Shown: piece after piece, positions 33,193-42,357 of the stretch | Numbering within the stretch: the stretch's first letter is position 1 | Layout: the number at the start of each line of letters is the position of its first letter | Assembly (NCBI RefSeq): GCF_014656055.1 | Contig: NZ_BNBR01000002.1 | Span: 1-64,000 of the forward strand | DNA from: Streptomyces griseosporeus | Lineage (GTDB): Bacteria; Actinomycetota; Actinomycetes; Streptomycetales; Streptomycetaceae | Direction: 5' to 3' | Length of the DNA stretch: 64,000 nucleotides | Made by a program: the position numbers and the translations under genes | The notes under the pieces: model-generated | Seen by the model: the letters and a program-made list of their open reading frames with translations, nothing else | Told to the model about the DNA's origin: nothing | Databases searched by the model: none

Positions 33193-33744
33193 TCATGCCG
33201 GAGGGCTGGTGGCGGATGCAGCCGGCAGCGCCGTGGGGATGCGGTGGGTGTGGGCCAGGGCGGTCAGTGTGCCCAGGCGCAGGAGCGCCTCGACGACCAG
33301 GGCTGCCGCACCCAGTTGGAGGCCGGTTGCGGGGTGCAGGAACGCGCCGCGTACACCGCCGTAGGCCACCGCACCCACCAAAAGGGTCGCTGCGGCGAAC
33401 GGCCAGGCCAGCATCCGGGCCCAGGAGGTTGATTCGGCGGCCACAGCGACCAGGAGTGCCACCGTGAGTCCGATGTCGGCGAGCAGGACGAAACCCACGG
33501 AGTGGTCGACGACGTAGACCTCCACCCAGCGCTCGTGGTGGGCGTCGGCTTCGACGGAGAGCGGGAGACTCAGTCCCAGTCCGGCCAGGAGCGTCACGCA
33601 CCCGAGGACGGCTGCGACGGCGGGCGGGGTACGCAGCCGTGCTGCCGCGACCGCGGCGACCATGCCCAACGCCACGGCGATGAACACGGCCGGCCAGACA
33701 GGCCCTGCGTCGGATCCAGGCGATGTACCGTTCACCGGCTCCAC
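33193..33744 (-). CDS. Five-span membrane protein
   Basis: 183 residues from GTG 33744, beginning 1 nt after the stop of the upstream gene (TGAGGTG). Hydrophobic spans: PAVFIAVALGMVAAVAAARL, AVAAVLGCVTLLAGLGLSLP, VGFVLLADIGLTVALLVAVA, WPFAAATLLVGAVAYG and LGAAALVVEALLRLGTL. The loop EADAHHERWVEVYVVDHS lies outside or between spans. No family recognised; co-transcribed with the zinc-ribbon membrane protein. Confidence 0.7.
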   Translation of the reverse strand: MEPVNGTSPGSDAGPVWPAVFIAVALGMVAAVAAARLRTPPAVAAVLGCVTLLAGLGLSLPLSVEADAHHERWVEVYVVDHSVGFVLLADIGLTVALLVAVAAESTSWARMLAWPFAAATLLVGAVAYGGVRGAFLHPATGLQLGAAALVVEALLRLGTLTALAHTHRIPTALPAASATSPPA

Positions 33745-33745
33745 C

Positions 33746-34333
33746 TCACAGACTCGGGAAGACGACAGCGAAGAAGAGCCACAGCAGCAGCGCCCAGACC
33801 ACCGCCGCCACCAGCGACACCATCAGCGAGCTGCGCCACTTCACCGCCAGGAACGGCAGCAGCATAAGCCCGGCAACGGGACCGGCCACGCGGACGGTCG
33901 CCCTGGTCAGCCGGCCGTCGGTGCCGTGTCCGTCGGCGGCACGGCGGAGCAGCCGCTGCGAGACGAGGCCGTACAGTCCGAAGACGACGGGGAAGAACCA
34001 CAGCGGTGTGACGGTGACGAGTTCCTCCTCGGAGAACTCGTCGAAACTGACGAGATAGATGAACCCTGCGGCCGTCACGCCGATCAGCAGGGCGATCACA
34101 TACAGAGCGCTCAATGCGACCGGCTCTGCGGCAGGGCGCGGCGGAGAGGCGGGCGGTGGCAGGAGGGGCGCCGGCCCGACGGCCGGTCCTCGGGTGAGCG
34201 GAGCGTCGGATCGCGGGACCCGGACCACCTGGCGGCAGTGCGGACAGCGGACTTTCCGTTCGGCATGCTCGGCCGGGGCCTGCAGCATGTGTCCGCATGA
34301 AGCTCTGAACTCCACCTGTCGACCTTGATCCAC
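33746..34333 (-). CDS. Zinc-ribbon membrane protein
   Basis: 195 residues from GTG 34333. The N-terminus has a zinc-binding knuckle: Cys13-Gly-His15, then Cys30-Pro-His-Cys33 (RCPHCRQVVRVP), similar to the short ribbons that precede membrane domains in signalling proteins. A Pro-rich linker leads to four spans (LYVIALLIGVTAAGFIYLVS, LWFFPVVFGLYGLVSQ, AGPVAGLMLLPFLAV, VSLVAAVVWALLLWLFFAVV). It is divergent from the Ser/Thr kinase gene and could be a partner or substrate (inference). Confidence 0.7.
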   Translation of the reverse strand: MDQGRQVEFRASCGHMLQAPAEHAERKVRCPHCRQVVRVPRSDAPLTRGPAVGPAPLLPPPASPPRPAAEPVALSALYVIALLIGVTAAGFIYLVSFDEFSEEELVTVTPLWFFPVVFGLYGLVSQRLLRRAADGHGTDGRLTRATVRVAGPVAGLMLLPFLAVKWRSSLMVSLVAAVVWALLLWLFFAVVFPSL

Positions 34334-34513
34334 GCTCGGTCTCCCCCCTCACGGACCCCACTGTTCTCTCTCGATGTCGCTGACGACGCGCTCTCCGGCC
34401 GCGGCAGTTCCCGAGGCACAGCACGGACCGGCAATCGCTCGCACTGGTAGAACAGTTCGGTACGCTGCGGCCGGTTCCGCGATGTCGGGCCGCGGGGGGA
34501 GGGGAGCACCGGG

Positions 34514-35773
34514 GTGGCCGTGTTCGAGGAGTTGACGGCGGGGGATCCACGGCGGGTGGGCCGGTACCGGATCGTGGCCCGGCTCGGGGCCGGCGGAATG
34601 GGTCAGGTCTATCTGGGGCGCTCGCCCGGTGGCCGCGCGGTCGCGGTGAAGGTCGTCCGTCCGGAGCTGGCGGAGGACCCGGACTTCCGCAAGCGGTTCG
34701 CGCGTGAGGTCGCCGCCGCCCGGCGGGTGAACGGGGTGTTCACCGCCGGTGTCGTCGACGCCGACGCCGAGGGCACCCCGGCCTGGCTGGCCACCGGCTA
34801 CGTGCCCGGCATGTCTCTGGGCGAGGCGGTGAGCCGGCACGGCCGGTGGCCGGCGGAAGCGGTGCTCGCGCTGGGTGCGGCGCTCGCCGAGGCGCTGGAG
34901 GCCATCCACGCGGCCGGGGTCATCCACCGGGACCTCAAGCCCTCCAACGTCCTGCTCGCGGCCGACGGCCCACGCGTGATCGACTTCGGCATCTCGGTGG
35001 TCGGCGGCGCCAGCGCGCTCACCGGCACCGGCATGGTGGTGGGCACGCCGGGTTTCATGGCCCCGGAGCAGGTGGTGGGCGGCCCGGTCGGCCCCGCCTG
35101 TGACGTCTTCGCCCTGGGCGCGGTGCTGGCCTATACCGCCACCGGGGTCCCGGCGTTCGGCACGGGCCCGGCGCACGCGGTCAACTTCCGTGCCGTCTAC
35201 GAGGAACCGGACCTCGGCGCCGTACCTCCCGCCCTGCGGGAACTGATCGGCCCTTGCCTGGCGAAGGAGCCCGCGGACCGGCCCGCCCTGCCCGAGCTGC
35301 TGGAACAGCTGACGGAAGGGGTCGAGGACGATCCGGCGACGGGCCTTTCCCTCGCGGGCACGGACTGGCTGCCCGCCCCGGTGGCGGGAGAACTGCGCCA
35401 CCGTCAGTCCCTTGACCGGCCGGGGCCACCGGCTGTTTCCCCGGCTCCTGTTGCGGCGCCGTCCGAGTCGGAGCCCCACCCCGCACCGGGAAGGTCCGGG
35501 CCGTCGGACGCCGCCGAGCCGGCCGAGGATGCGGCTCTGCCCGAGTCACACGAGCCTCCATCCGAGGCCCACAGGACCACCGCCACCGTGGCGCTCGTGC
35601 CGGCCACGGCGGCCAAGGCGTCGGCGGCGTCCACCCCCTCCCTCCCCCGGCCCACCCGCCGGCACATCCTGCTGACGGTCGCAGGCGTCACCGCCGCCGC
35701 TGGCGTCAGTACGGCGATCGCGGCAGTGGCCGAGAGGTACGACACGGACGGCGACCCGTCGTCCGCTCCGTGA
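34514..35773 (+). CDS. Ser/Thr protein kinase, Hanks type, with one C-terminal membrane span
   Basis: 419 residues from GTG 34514 with GGGGAGGGGAG upstream. Kinase motifs are complete: GAGGMGQVY (P-loop), VAVKVV (catalytic Lys), HRDLKPSNVL (catalytic Asp), DFGIS (metal Asp) and GTPGFMAPEQV (activation segment end). After the kinase domain (~15-275) a Pro/Ala/Glu-rich linker leads to a single span near 384-407 (HILLTVAGVTAAAGVSTAIA) and a very short outside tail, so unlike PknB there is no PASTA sensor. Divergent from the zinc-ribbon membrane protein. Confidence 0.93.
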   Translation: MAVFEELTAGDPRRVGRYRIVARLGAGGMGQVYLGRSPGGRAVAVKVVRPELAEDPDFRKRFAREVAAARRVNGVFTAGVVDADAEGTPAWLATGYVPGMSLGEAVSRHGRWPAEAVLALGAALAEALEAIHAAGVIHRDLKPSNVLLAADGPRVIDFGISVVGGASALTGTGMVVGTPGFMAPEQVVGGPVGPACDVFALGAVLAYTATGVPAFGTGPAHAVNFRAVYEEPDLGAVPPALRELIGPCLAKEPADRPALPELLEQLTEGVEDDPATGLSLAGTDWLPAPVAGELRHRQSLDRPGPPAVSPAPVAAPSESEPHPAPGRSGPSDAAEPAEDAALPESHEPPSEAHRTTATVALVPATAAKASAASTPSLPRPTRRHILLTVAGVTAAAGVSTAIAAVAERYDTDGDPSSAP

Positions 35774-35905
35774 GCAAGGTGGCGTCGGATTGGACCGTCA
35801 CATTCTGGGGGAACTGGAAGCAGGCCTTCCCCGACACCACGGACCTACGATGACCGGGCCGACCGCTGCAGCCCAACCCGGCCCGCCCATACGGTAAGGG
35901 GAACC

Positions 35906-37072
35906 ATGACAGGCGTCTCCAGCCCGCGCGTCCTGCTCGTCACCGCAGACGGCGCCCTGCTGGTCGAGGAGGCGGGTGGAGGCGAAGCGCGCGCCATCGT
36001 GCCGGTGCCGCTGGGTCTGCCCACGGTGGGCCGCGAGGCTGCGTTGATGGCCTCCCTGCGGGCGAGGTACGGCATCGGCGGACGGGTGGCCGCCCTGGTC
36101 CGCACCGGAGCGGAGGCCGCGCCCGGTTACGCCTACGTGGTGCGGGTCACGCACTGCTCGGACGCCACCGGCCTGCGCCCCGCGGAAGCCGGTGGCCTTC
36201 GCGAGGACGAGGAGGTCGCCGCCCTGATCCGTCGCGCCGGCGCGCGGGGACTGCTCACCCTGCCCGACCTGCGGGAGGAGGGCGAGGGCCAGGGGCCGCT
36301 GACCGCGGTGGCGGTACGGGCCGCCGGGTTGGCGGCGCGGGCGGTCGGGGACGTGGTGGCCGGCGGGCGGGTCGAGGTCGCCGCCAAGCAGGGGGCGCAC
36401 GACCTGGTGACGACGGCGGACCGGGCTGCGGAGGAGGCGGCGATCGCCGAGATCCGCAGGCACCGCCCGGACGACGCGATCCTCGCGGAGGAGTCGGGCA
36501 GCCACCCCGGCACCAGCGGTGTCCAGTGGATCCTGGACCCGGTGGACGGCACGGGCAACTTCGTCCTGGGGCGGCCCGACTACGCGGTCAGCGTCGCGGC
36601 GTACCGCGACAAAGTCCCGCTGGCGGCCGTGATCCGGCGGCCGGCGGACGGCGCCTGGGCCGCGACCGGCGAGCACGGCCCGACGGGCACCCTGCCGCTG
36701 GCCTGCCGGTCCACAGGCTCGCTGGCCGAGGCGGTGGTGTCCGTCGGCGTTCCGCACGATCCTTCCATGCGGCCGGTCTCGCTGCGGTTGCTGGAGCACC
36801 TTCTGCCGCGCGCCCGCGACTTCCGCCGGATCGGCTCCGCCTGCTGCGACCTGCTGGCGGTGGCCACCGGCACGCTTGACGCCTACGTGGGCGTGGACCT
36901 CGGCCGCTGGGACTACGCGGCGGGTGTCGCGTTGGTGACGGCGGCGGGCGGCGTCGCCGAGGAGATGGAGCTGGCCGGCGGCGTGCCCGTGGTCGTCGCG
37001 GCGGCACCGGGCGTCGCCGCGGAACTCGTCGCCTTCCTGCGGTCCGTTCCGGCGGCGCGGCCGGGGGTCTAG
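35906..37072 (+). CDS. Inositol-monophosphatase family phosphatase with extra N-terminal domain
   Basis: 388 residues; AAGGGG 5 nt before ATG 35906. Residues ~130-388 are an IMPase-type phosphatase: AEESG, WILDPVDGTGNF (209-220) and WDYAAG, which carry the Mg-binding acids. The family is normally ~260 residues. The extra ~128 residues begin MTGVSSPRVLLVTADGALLV and include RVAALVRTGAEAAPGYAYVV and DEEVAALIRRAGARGLLTLP; this looks like a degenerate NUDIX-like regulatory fold but lacks a NUDIX box (inference). Substrates of the family include inositol phosphate, histidinol phosphate, fructose-1,6-bisphosphate and PAP. It converges with the next gene, overlapping it by 4 nt. Confidence 0.85.
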   Translation: MTGVSSPRVLLVTADGALLVEEAGGGEARAIVPVPLGLPTVGREAALMASLRARYGIGGRVAALVRTGAEAAPGYAYVVRVTHCSDATGLRPAEAGGLREDEEVAALIRRAGARGLLTLPDLREEGEGQGPLTAVAVRAAGLAARAVGDVVAGGRVEVAAKQGAHDLVTTADRAAEEAAIAEIRRHRPDDAILAEESGSHPGTSGVQWILDPVDGTGNFVLGRPDYAVSVAAYRDKVPLAAVIRRPADGAWAATGEHGPTGTLPLACRSTGSLAEAVVSVGVPHDPSMRPVSLRLLEHLLPRARDFRRIGSACCDLLAVATGTLDAYVGVDLGRWDYAAGVALVTAAGGVAEEMELAGGVPVVVAAAPGVAAELVAFLRSVPAARPGV

Positions 37073-37611
37073 AAGGGGTCCGGCATGCCCCGCAAGGTGG
37101 GGTCGGGGCGGGTGGAGCGAGTGCGCGGCGGATTGGATCCGCCAATGTCTGCGACGAGTTGGTGGCGCAGCTCGCTGGCCAGCCGCTGCAGGTCGTCCAG
37201 CTCGTCGGCGGTCAGGGGCGTATCAGCCCGGTCCGCCGTCTTGCTACGGCCGTCCGGCGACTTCACGAACAGCACGTTGTCGAGGGCGTCCTCCAGGGCG
37301 AGGTAGGCCCGCTTGGAGCCCTGCGACAGGAACATCCCGTGGGCCTCCTCGGCGTAGTACCAGTTGCGGAAGGAGGCGCGGACGGGCAGCAGGTCCGATC
37401 GCGTGGGGACCGGGATCAGCATCCAGTGCCGCGGGATCTGCCGGGTGAGGTGGAAGAGTGCCTGGTGGGCCGCCAGCCGCTTGTCGCGCAGCGTGCGGTC
37501 GTATTCGTGTTCCAGGTTGAGCCGCATGGTGGACCTGTTGGCGACATAGGTGGTCACGGCGCCGAGGGCCGCACCGAACACTGCGGTCAAAACGGGGAGC
37601 AACGCTGACAC
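37069..37611 (-). CDS. Single-span membrane protein of unknown function
   Basis: 180 residues from GTG 37611: an N-terminal span (LLPVLTAVFGAALGAVTTYV) followed by a cytoplasmic helical region (LEHEYDRTLRDKRLAAHQAL-FHLTRQIPR) and RNWYYAEEAHGMFLSQGSKR. Similar anchored proteins of ~150-200 residues are common and uncharacterised in actinobacteria. Its end overlaps the end of the IMPase gene on the other strand. Confidence 0.7.
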   Translation of the reverse strand: MSALLPVLTAVFGAALGAVTTYVANRSTMRLNLEHEYDRTLRDKRLAAHQALFHLTRQIPRHWMLIPVPTRSDLLPVRASFRNWYYAEEAHGMFLSQGSKRAYLALEDALDNVLFVKSPDGRSKTADRADTPLTADELDDLQRLASELRHQLVADIGGSNPPRTRSTRPDPTLRGMPDPF

Positions 37612-37870
37612 GGCTGCAGTGTCCCAGAGCTGCCCGGGTGCGCGAGCCGGATCACGTGTGCGCTACGGACGACGGCGTACGGCGACGGGCCGGGCAGTCG
37701 CAGAGGCGCTACGACCGGGGAGCGCCGAATGCGGGGCCACCTGGGGAATGCCGGAGTCGAGGGGGGCGGTTCGGCACCACAAAGGCGTACGGGCTCCGCC
37801 GGTCCGGCCCCACGGGGAAGCGGTGGAACGAGTGCGCGCGCTTCTCAGCGACCTGTGCCCGGGACGCTGC

Positions 37871-38125
37871 CTAGAGACCGCCGAGGCCGATCCCACCGTC
37901 CCCCTTGGTGTCACCCCCGGCCTCGTCGAAGTGGGGACCCATGATCAACATTGCCACGCCGACGACACACAGGGGGCCGAGAAAGAGCACGCCGAGGAAG
38001 TACGGCAAGAAGATGTGGTCGCGGAACGCCCATGTGCACAGAGCAACCTCGGCCGCGACCGAAGGCACCGTGATCAGCAGACCGGTGACGCGGTTCCGGT
38101 CCACAAGGCGGCGTTTAGCGGCCAT
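37871..38125 (-). CDS. Small two-span membrane protein
   Basis: 84 residues: MAAKRRLVDRNRVTG, then spans VTGLLITVPSVAAEVALCTW and FLPYFLGVLFLGPLCVVGVA, and a Gly/Asp-rich tail. Isolated, function unknown. The 260 bp upstream of the previous gene hold nothing else. Confidence 0.6.
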   Translation of the reverse strand: MAAKRRLVDRNRVTGLLITVPSVAAEVALCTWAFRDHIFLPYFLGVLFLGPLCVVGVAMLIMGPHFDEAGGDTKGDGGIGLGGL

Positions 38126-38281
38126 GCTCCCTCCCCCGGCGGCACGACTGTCACCGTACAGCGGTGATGCCCGGACGCTCCGCGCGGAACACGTCGCTCC
38201 GCGCGGACACGGTGCTTCATGCCCGGCGCCGAGCTCCGGACCTCGCGCGATCTCGAGCCGGGCGACTCTGCAAGGGAGGGC

Positions 38282-38791
38282 TCAGTCCGAACTCCGGCGC
38301 AGCCGAGCGAGTTCGGCGTTCATCTCGGCGAGGAACCGGACGACCACCGCCAGTTCGTCGGCGCTGAACCGGTTCCGGGCCGCCTCGGTGCCGTGGGCCA
38401 GGGGCCGGAAGTAGTCCCGGGCCAGGCTCCGGGCCGCGTCGGCGTAGTGCAGGTGGACCACGCGGCGATCGCCGCCGTCCCGCACGCGCCGGACGTGCCC
38501 GGCCCGCTCCAGCCGGTCCAGGCAGGCGGTCACCGCGCCGGACGTGAGGTTGAGCTGCTTCCGCAGACGGCCGGGTGTCATGGGCTCGCCCCCCGCCTCG
38601 GGATCGGCCTCCGCGTCCAGGATCGCGATCAGCGCCTGCATGTCGGTCATGTGCAGACCCTGCGCCTGGGCGAATTCCTGGGCTATGCGGTTGAACTCCC
38701 CGTTCATCCGGCGCAGCAAAACGGCGAAGGACTGCAACCCGATCGGGTCGTCCGCCGGAAGAGATGCCGTGGGCACACCGGGACTGCTCAT
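38282..38791 (-). CDS. MarR-family regulator
   Basis: 169 residues: FAVLLRRMNGEFNRIAQEFA, MTDMQALIAILDAE, MTPGRLRKQLNLTSGAVTAC-LDRLERAGHVRR (winged helix-turn-helix) and RDGGDRRVVHLHY (the wing, DxRD-type). Divergent from an MMPL transporter with a clear dyad between them, so it very likely represses both until a ligand binds. Start ATG 38791. Confidence 0.93.
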   Translation of the reverse strand: MSSPGVPTASLPADDPIGLQSFAVLLRRMNGEFNRIAQEFAQAQGLHMTDMQALIAILDAEADPEAGGEPMTPGRLRKQLNLTSGAVTACLDRLERAGHVRRVRDGGDRRVVHLHYADAARSLARDYFRPLAHGTEAARNRFSADELAVVVRFLAEMNAELARLRRSSD

Positions 38792-38802
38792 GGCACCAGC
38801 CT

Positions 38803-38844
38803 AGTATCTCTCAATGATTGAGATACTTTGTGGGTGAGATACTT
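38803..38844. promoter_or_regulatory. MarR operator with three half-sites
   Basis: AGTATCTC (38803-38810) and GAGATACT (38820-38827) are perfect inverted arms; the centre TCAATGATTGA is itself symmetric. A third half-site GAGATACTT lies at 38836-38844, between the dyad and the MMPL start. The site covers the TTG at 38828, so the transporter probably starts further in. Confidence 0.8.
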
Positions 38845-38857
38845 CTTACGGCTTGGG

Positions 38858-40990
38858 ATGCGCATGACTACCGCACAACGTTGGGCACGACGGCTCGTTC
38901 CGCTCGCACTGCTGCTCGTCTGGCTGGGGGTGGGCGGGACACTCGGCCCCTACGCGGGCAAGCTGGGCGAGGTCGCCACCAACGACCAGGCCGCCTTCCT
39001 CCCCCGCGGCGCCGAGTCCACCCAGGTGCTGGACGCCCGCAAGGCGTTCGACCAGGCCGAGACCGTGCCGGCCATCGTGGTGTGGACGGCGGACGGGCAG
39101 CCGTTCACGCCGCAGCAGCAGGCGGAGGCCACCCGGGCCGTCGCCGCGCTCGCCGGGAAGCCCGGCGTCGTCGGCCGCCCCTCCCCCGCCCAGCTAGCCG
39201 AAGACCGCGAGGCGATGCAGGCCGTCGTCCAGCTGGAACCCGACCTCGGCGAGGAACTGCCCGCCACCCTCGACGCGGTGCGCGCCGCGACCGGGGACGT
39301 GCCGGGCGCCGAGGCGCGGATCGCCGGGCCCGCGGCGAGCCAGGCCGACCTGTCGGACGCGTTCGCGGGCATCGACGGACTGCTGCTGGGCGTGGCCCTG
39401 GGCGCCGTACTGCTGATCCTGCTGCTCGTCTACCGCAGCGTCCTGCTGCCGTTTCTGATCATCCTCAGCTCGGTCTTCGCCCTGGGTCTGGCCTGCGCTG
39501 TGGTCTACGCCCTGGCGGAGCGGGACGTGGTCCGGGTCGACGGGCAGGTGCAGGGCATCCTGTCGATCCTGGTCATCGGCGCGGCAACGGACTACGCGCT
39601 GCTGCTGGCCGCGCGTTTCCGCGAGGAACTGGCCGCGCGCGGTGACCGGGTCGCGGCGGCGGTGGCCGCAGTGCGCCGCTCCTCCGGCGCCATCACCGCC
39701 AGTGCCGCCACGGTGGCGCTGGGGCTGATGGCCCTGCTCGCAAGCGACCTCACCAACAACCGCGCCCTCGGCCCGGTCGGCGCCATCGGCATCGTCTGCG
39801 CCGTGCTGGCCACGCTCACCTTCCTGCCCGCCGTGCTGGCCCTGCTGGGCCGGGTCGCCTACTGGCCGTCCCGGCCGAAGCCGCCGCAGGAGTCCGCGGA
39901 GGGCAGCGGCGTGTGGCGCCGGGTGGCGGGCATCGTGTCCGCCCGGCGGCGCCGCGTCTGGGTGGTGACGGCGTTGCTGCTGGCCGTGTGTGCGGCCTTC
40001 TCTCCGTCCCTGTCCGCCAAGGGCGTGCCGCTGGACGAGATCTTCGTCAACGACGCGCCCTCGGTCGCGGCGCAGCGCACGCTCGGCGAGCACTTCCCCG
40101 GCGGCTCCGGCAACCCGGCGATCGTCATCGCCGACTCCGGCCGGGCTGAGGAGGTGACGGCCGCCGCGCGCTCCACGGAGGGCGTGGCGAGCGCCGGTGC
40201 CGTCTCCGCATCCGGACGGCCCGGGTCCGGGAAGCCGCTGGTGGCGGACGGGCGCGTGCGCATCGACGTCACGTTGAAGGCCGCGGCCGACAGCGACGCC
40301 GCCAAGGAGACCGTGGAACGGCTGCGTGAGAAGGTGCACGCCGTCCCCGGCGCCGGCGCACTGGTCGGCGGCTACACCGCGCAGCAGTACGACACCCAGC
40401 TGACCGCGGCCCACGACAGGACGCTCATCGTGCCGATCGTCCTCGCCGTGATCCTGCTGATCCTCACGGTGCTGCTGCGCTCGCTGCTCGTGCCGGTGCT
40501 GCTGGTCGCGACCGTCGGCCTGAACTTCCTGGCCACGCTCGGCGTCTCGGCGCTGGTCTTCCAGCACCTGCTCGGATTCAGCGGCACGGACGCGTCGGTG
40601 CCGCTGTACGGCTTCGTGTTCCTGGTGGCACTCGGCGTCGACTACAACATCTTCCTGATGTCCCGTGTGCGGGAGGAGGCGCTCGCGCACGGCAACCGCC
40701 AGGGCGTGCTGCGCGGGCTTACGTCAACCGGTGGGGTGATCACCTCAGCGGGTGTGGTCCTGGCCGCGACGTTCGCCGCGCTCATGGTGATTCCGCTGGC
40801 GTTCCTGGTGCAGATCGCCTTCATCGTGGCCTTCGGCGTGCTGCTGGACACCCTCGTGGTCCGCTCGCTGCTGGTGCCCGCGCTCATGATCGACATCGGG
40901 CCGAGGGCGTGGTGGCCGAGCATCCTGGCCCGCGAGGCGGAGCCGCATCCAAAGGAGGAGGAGGCCGCGGTCACTGCTCCGTCCGGCTGA
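38858..40990 (+). CDS. MMPL-family exporter
   Basis: About 710 residues with the RND/MMPL layout: one span, an outside domain, a block of five to six spans with GAATDYALLLAARFREEL, a second outside domain (FVNDAPSVAAQRTLGEHFPG), then another block with FLVALGVDYNIFLMSRVREE. The two D-Y motifs are the proton-relay signatures. Relatives export lipids, pigments or drugs (ActII-ORF3 type). I place the start at ATG 38858 rather than the TTG at 38828 since the latter lies inside the operator. Regulated by the divergent MarR protein; substrate unknown. Confidence 0.9.
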   Translation: MRMTTAQRWARRLVPLALLLVWLGVGGTLGPYAGKLGEVATNDQAAFLPRGAESTQVLDARKAFDQAETVPAIVVWTADGQPFTPQQQAEATRAVAALAGKPGVVGRPSPAQLAEDREAMQAVVQLEPDLGEELPATLDAVRAATGDVPGAEARIAGPAASQADLSDAFAGIDGLLLGVALGAVLLILLLVYRSVLLPFLIILSSVFALGLACAVVYALAERDVVRVDGQVQGILSILVIGAATDYALLLAARFREELAARGDRVAAAVAAVRRSSGAITASAATVALGLMALLASDLTNNRALGPVGAIGIVCAVLATLTFLPAVLALLGRVAYWPSRPKPPQESAEGSGVWRRVAGIVSARRRRVWVVTALLLAVCAAFSPSLSAKGVPLDEIFVNDAPSVAAQRTLGEHFPGGSGNPAIVIADSGRAEEVTAAARSTEGVASAGAVSASGRPGSGKPLVADGRVRIDVTLKAAADSDAAKETVERLREKVHAVPGAGALVGGYTAQQYDTQLTAAHDRTLIVPIVLAVILLILTVLLRSLLVPVLLVATVGLNFLATLGVSALVFQHLLGFSGTDASVPLYGFVFLVALGVDYNIFLMSRVREEALAHGNRQGVLRGLTSTGGVITSAGVVLAATFAALMVIPLAFLVQIAFIVAFGVLLDTLVVRSLLVPALMIDIGPRAWWPSILAREAEPHPKEEEAAVTAPSG

Positions 40991-41354
40991 CAGTTGCGGC
41001 TGTTCGTTTCGAGCGCGGTGGCGGCCGGCCGACCCGAGCTTGGTCTCGGTGGAGGTGTCCCGGCAGCCGCACGCGACAGGGCCAGCGTCCGCAGCAAGGC
41101 GCCGGCTCATGGCAGTCGCCTTCGGCGCCGGCGGGCTGGAAGAGACCGTCCAGTCTGTGCGACGCTCGCAGGAACAACCAGCCTGGTCTCGTGAGAGACC
41201 CCGCGCCGCCCCTGAAGGCCACCGCTGTGTGACCGGGGCGCGGTACGGGTTGTCTCGCTCGGCTGTACACGGTCTGATGCCGTGTGCGTGACACCCCTCC
41301 CCCATCGCGAGGGGCGTGATGGGCTCGACCCCGAGATGTGCGAGGGGCGAACCA
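40991..41354. other. Intergenic, no gene seen
   Basis: 364 bp between the exporter and the STAS gene; no convincing frame on either strand. Confidence 0.4.
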
Positions 41355-41675
41355 GTGAACGACCTCACCGTGGTCACCCAGCAATACACCGACCGTGCCT
41401 TCATCACCGTGCGCGGGGAAATGGACCTGCACAGCTGCCCCCGGCTGGCACGCGCCGCAGCCATGATCCCGCTCGGGGGAAAACGCCTGTACATCGACCT
41501 GTCCGGCGTCCCCTTCATGGACTCCAGCGGCCTGAACCTGCTGATCTGGCTCCACAGGCGCCTCAACGCCGAAGGCGGCCTGCTCTCCGTCACCGGCCTC
41601 CAGCCCCACCCTGCTGGTTGCGTCGTCGCGCAGTGTGCCGCTCGTCGCTGCTACTGGGGTGCGTCAGGCGAGTGA
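41355..41675 (+). CDS. STAS-domain anti-sigma antagonist, C-terminus altered
   Basis: 106 residues from GTG 41355 (GAGGGGCG upstream): VNDLTVVTQQYTDRAFITVR, GEMDLHSCPRL, KRLYIDLSGVPFMDSSGLNL. The DSSGL motif carries the phosphorylatable Ser of RsbV/SpoIIAA proteins. The last ~25 residues (AGCVVAQCAARRCYWGASGE) do not look like the usual final helix, which suggests a frameshift near 41610, but the core fold is kept. Likely partner of an RsbW-like kinase such as the domain in the phosphatase at 24507. Confidence 0.75.
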   Translation: MNDLTVVTQQYTDRAFITVRGEMDLHSCPRLARAAAMIPLGGKRLYIDLSGVPFMDSSGLNLLIWLHRRLNAEGGLLSVTGLQPHPAGCVVAQCAARRCYWGASGE

Positions 41676-41999
41676 TTTCGCGGCGGTGGTGAGGAGGGTG
41701 TGGGTTTCTGTGATGTGGAGCAGTCGTTCTGGCAGACTGCGCTGCTGCGGCTGTCCGGGACGGAGACCACCGGGTGGCCGTACCGGCGGCGCGGGGTGGC
41801 CTCTTGAGTCCCGCGCTGGTGCCACCGCCGGGCAGGCAGGCCGGACGGCAGGCGATGGACACGGAGATTCACGCCTTCGGGCGTAGATCACCGGCGAGAC
41901 CACTGAACGCCCTGGTGGGGGCAGTCGGCCATGGGACGATGCGGGACCACGATGCTCCGGGGGCATCGGTTGGTCGCTTCACGAGGAATCCGCATCCGC
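41676..41999. other. Intergenic, no gene seen
   Basis: 324 bp before the polyketide cluster. A minus-strand frame ending at 41664 closes with LPERLLHITETHTLL and may be a gene remnant; nothing else. Confidence 0.35.
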
Positions 42000-42335
42000 A
42001 TGAAGAAGACAAGCAGCGTCCTGGACGACGGCATGTCCCTGGAGGGCTCGGCTGCCGAGCTGCGCCGTGCCGCGGTGCACCACTTCGACCAACTCGTCGA
42101 TCTCTACGGGGAGTTGTGGGGCCAACACATCCATCGCCGGTACTGGGACCTCGACCGGCCCTACACGGAGATCCGCAGACCCATCACCCGCAACCCCTGG
42201 CTGATGCTCAGGCTGCTGCGCGCCAAGGGACTCGCAGTCCTGCGCGCCGCCACCTCGGTGCCCCCGACGAAGCGGCTCCACGACGAAGGCATCATCCGCT
42301 GCGGCGTGTTCCGTGCCACCAAGCCGCAACGGTGA
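42000..42335 (+). pseudogene. SAM methyltransferase with the catalytic core deleted
   Basis: A 111-residue frame from ATG 42000 (AGGA about 10 nt upstream). The first ~70 residues (VHHFDQLVDLYGELWGQHIH-RRYWDLDRPY) match the N-terminal cap of class I methyltransferases of the small-molecule type; the last ~55 (IRRPITRNPWLMLRLLRAKG, IIRCGVFRATKPQR) match their C-terminal end. The SAM-binding core between them is missing, and the join is in frame. So the gene is a precise internal deletion and the product cannot bind SAM. It heads the type III polyketide cluster. Confidence 0.6.
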
Positions 42336-42357
42336 CAGGGCTCGGGGGAAGCCTGGG

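Noticed and set aside
39194..40690. A 498-codon minus-strand frame opposite the MMPL gene
   Set aside because: Low-complexity His/Gln/Arg/Asp text; antisense shadow of a gene with perfect RND motifs.
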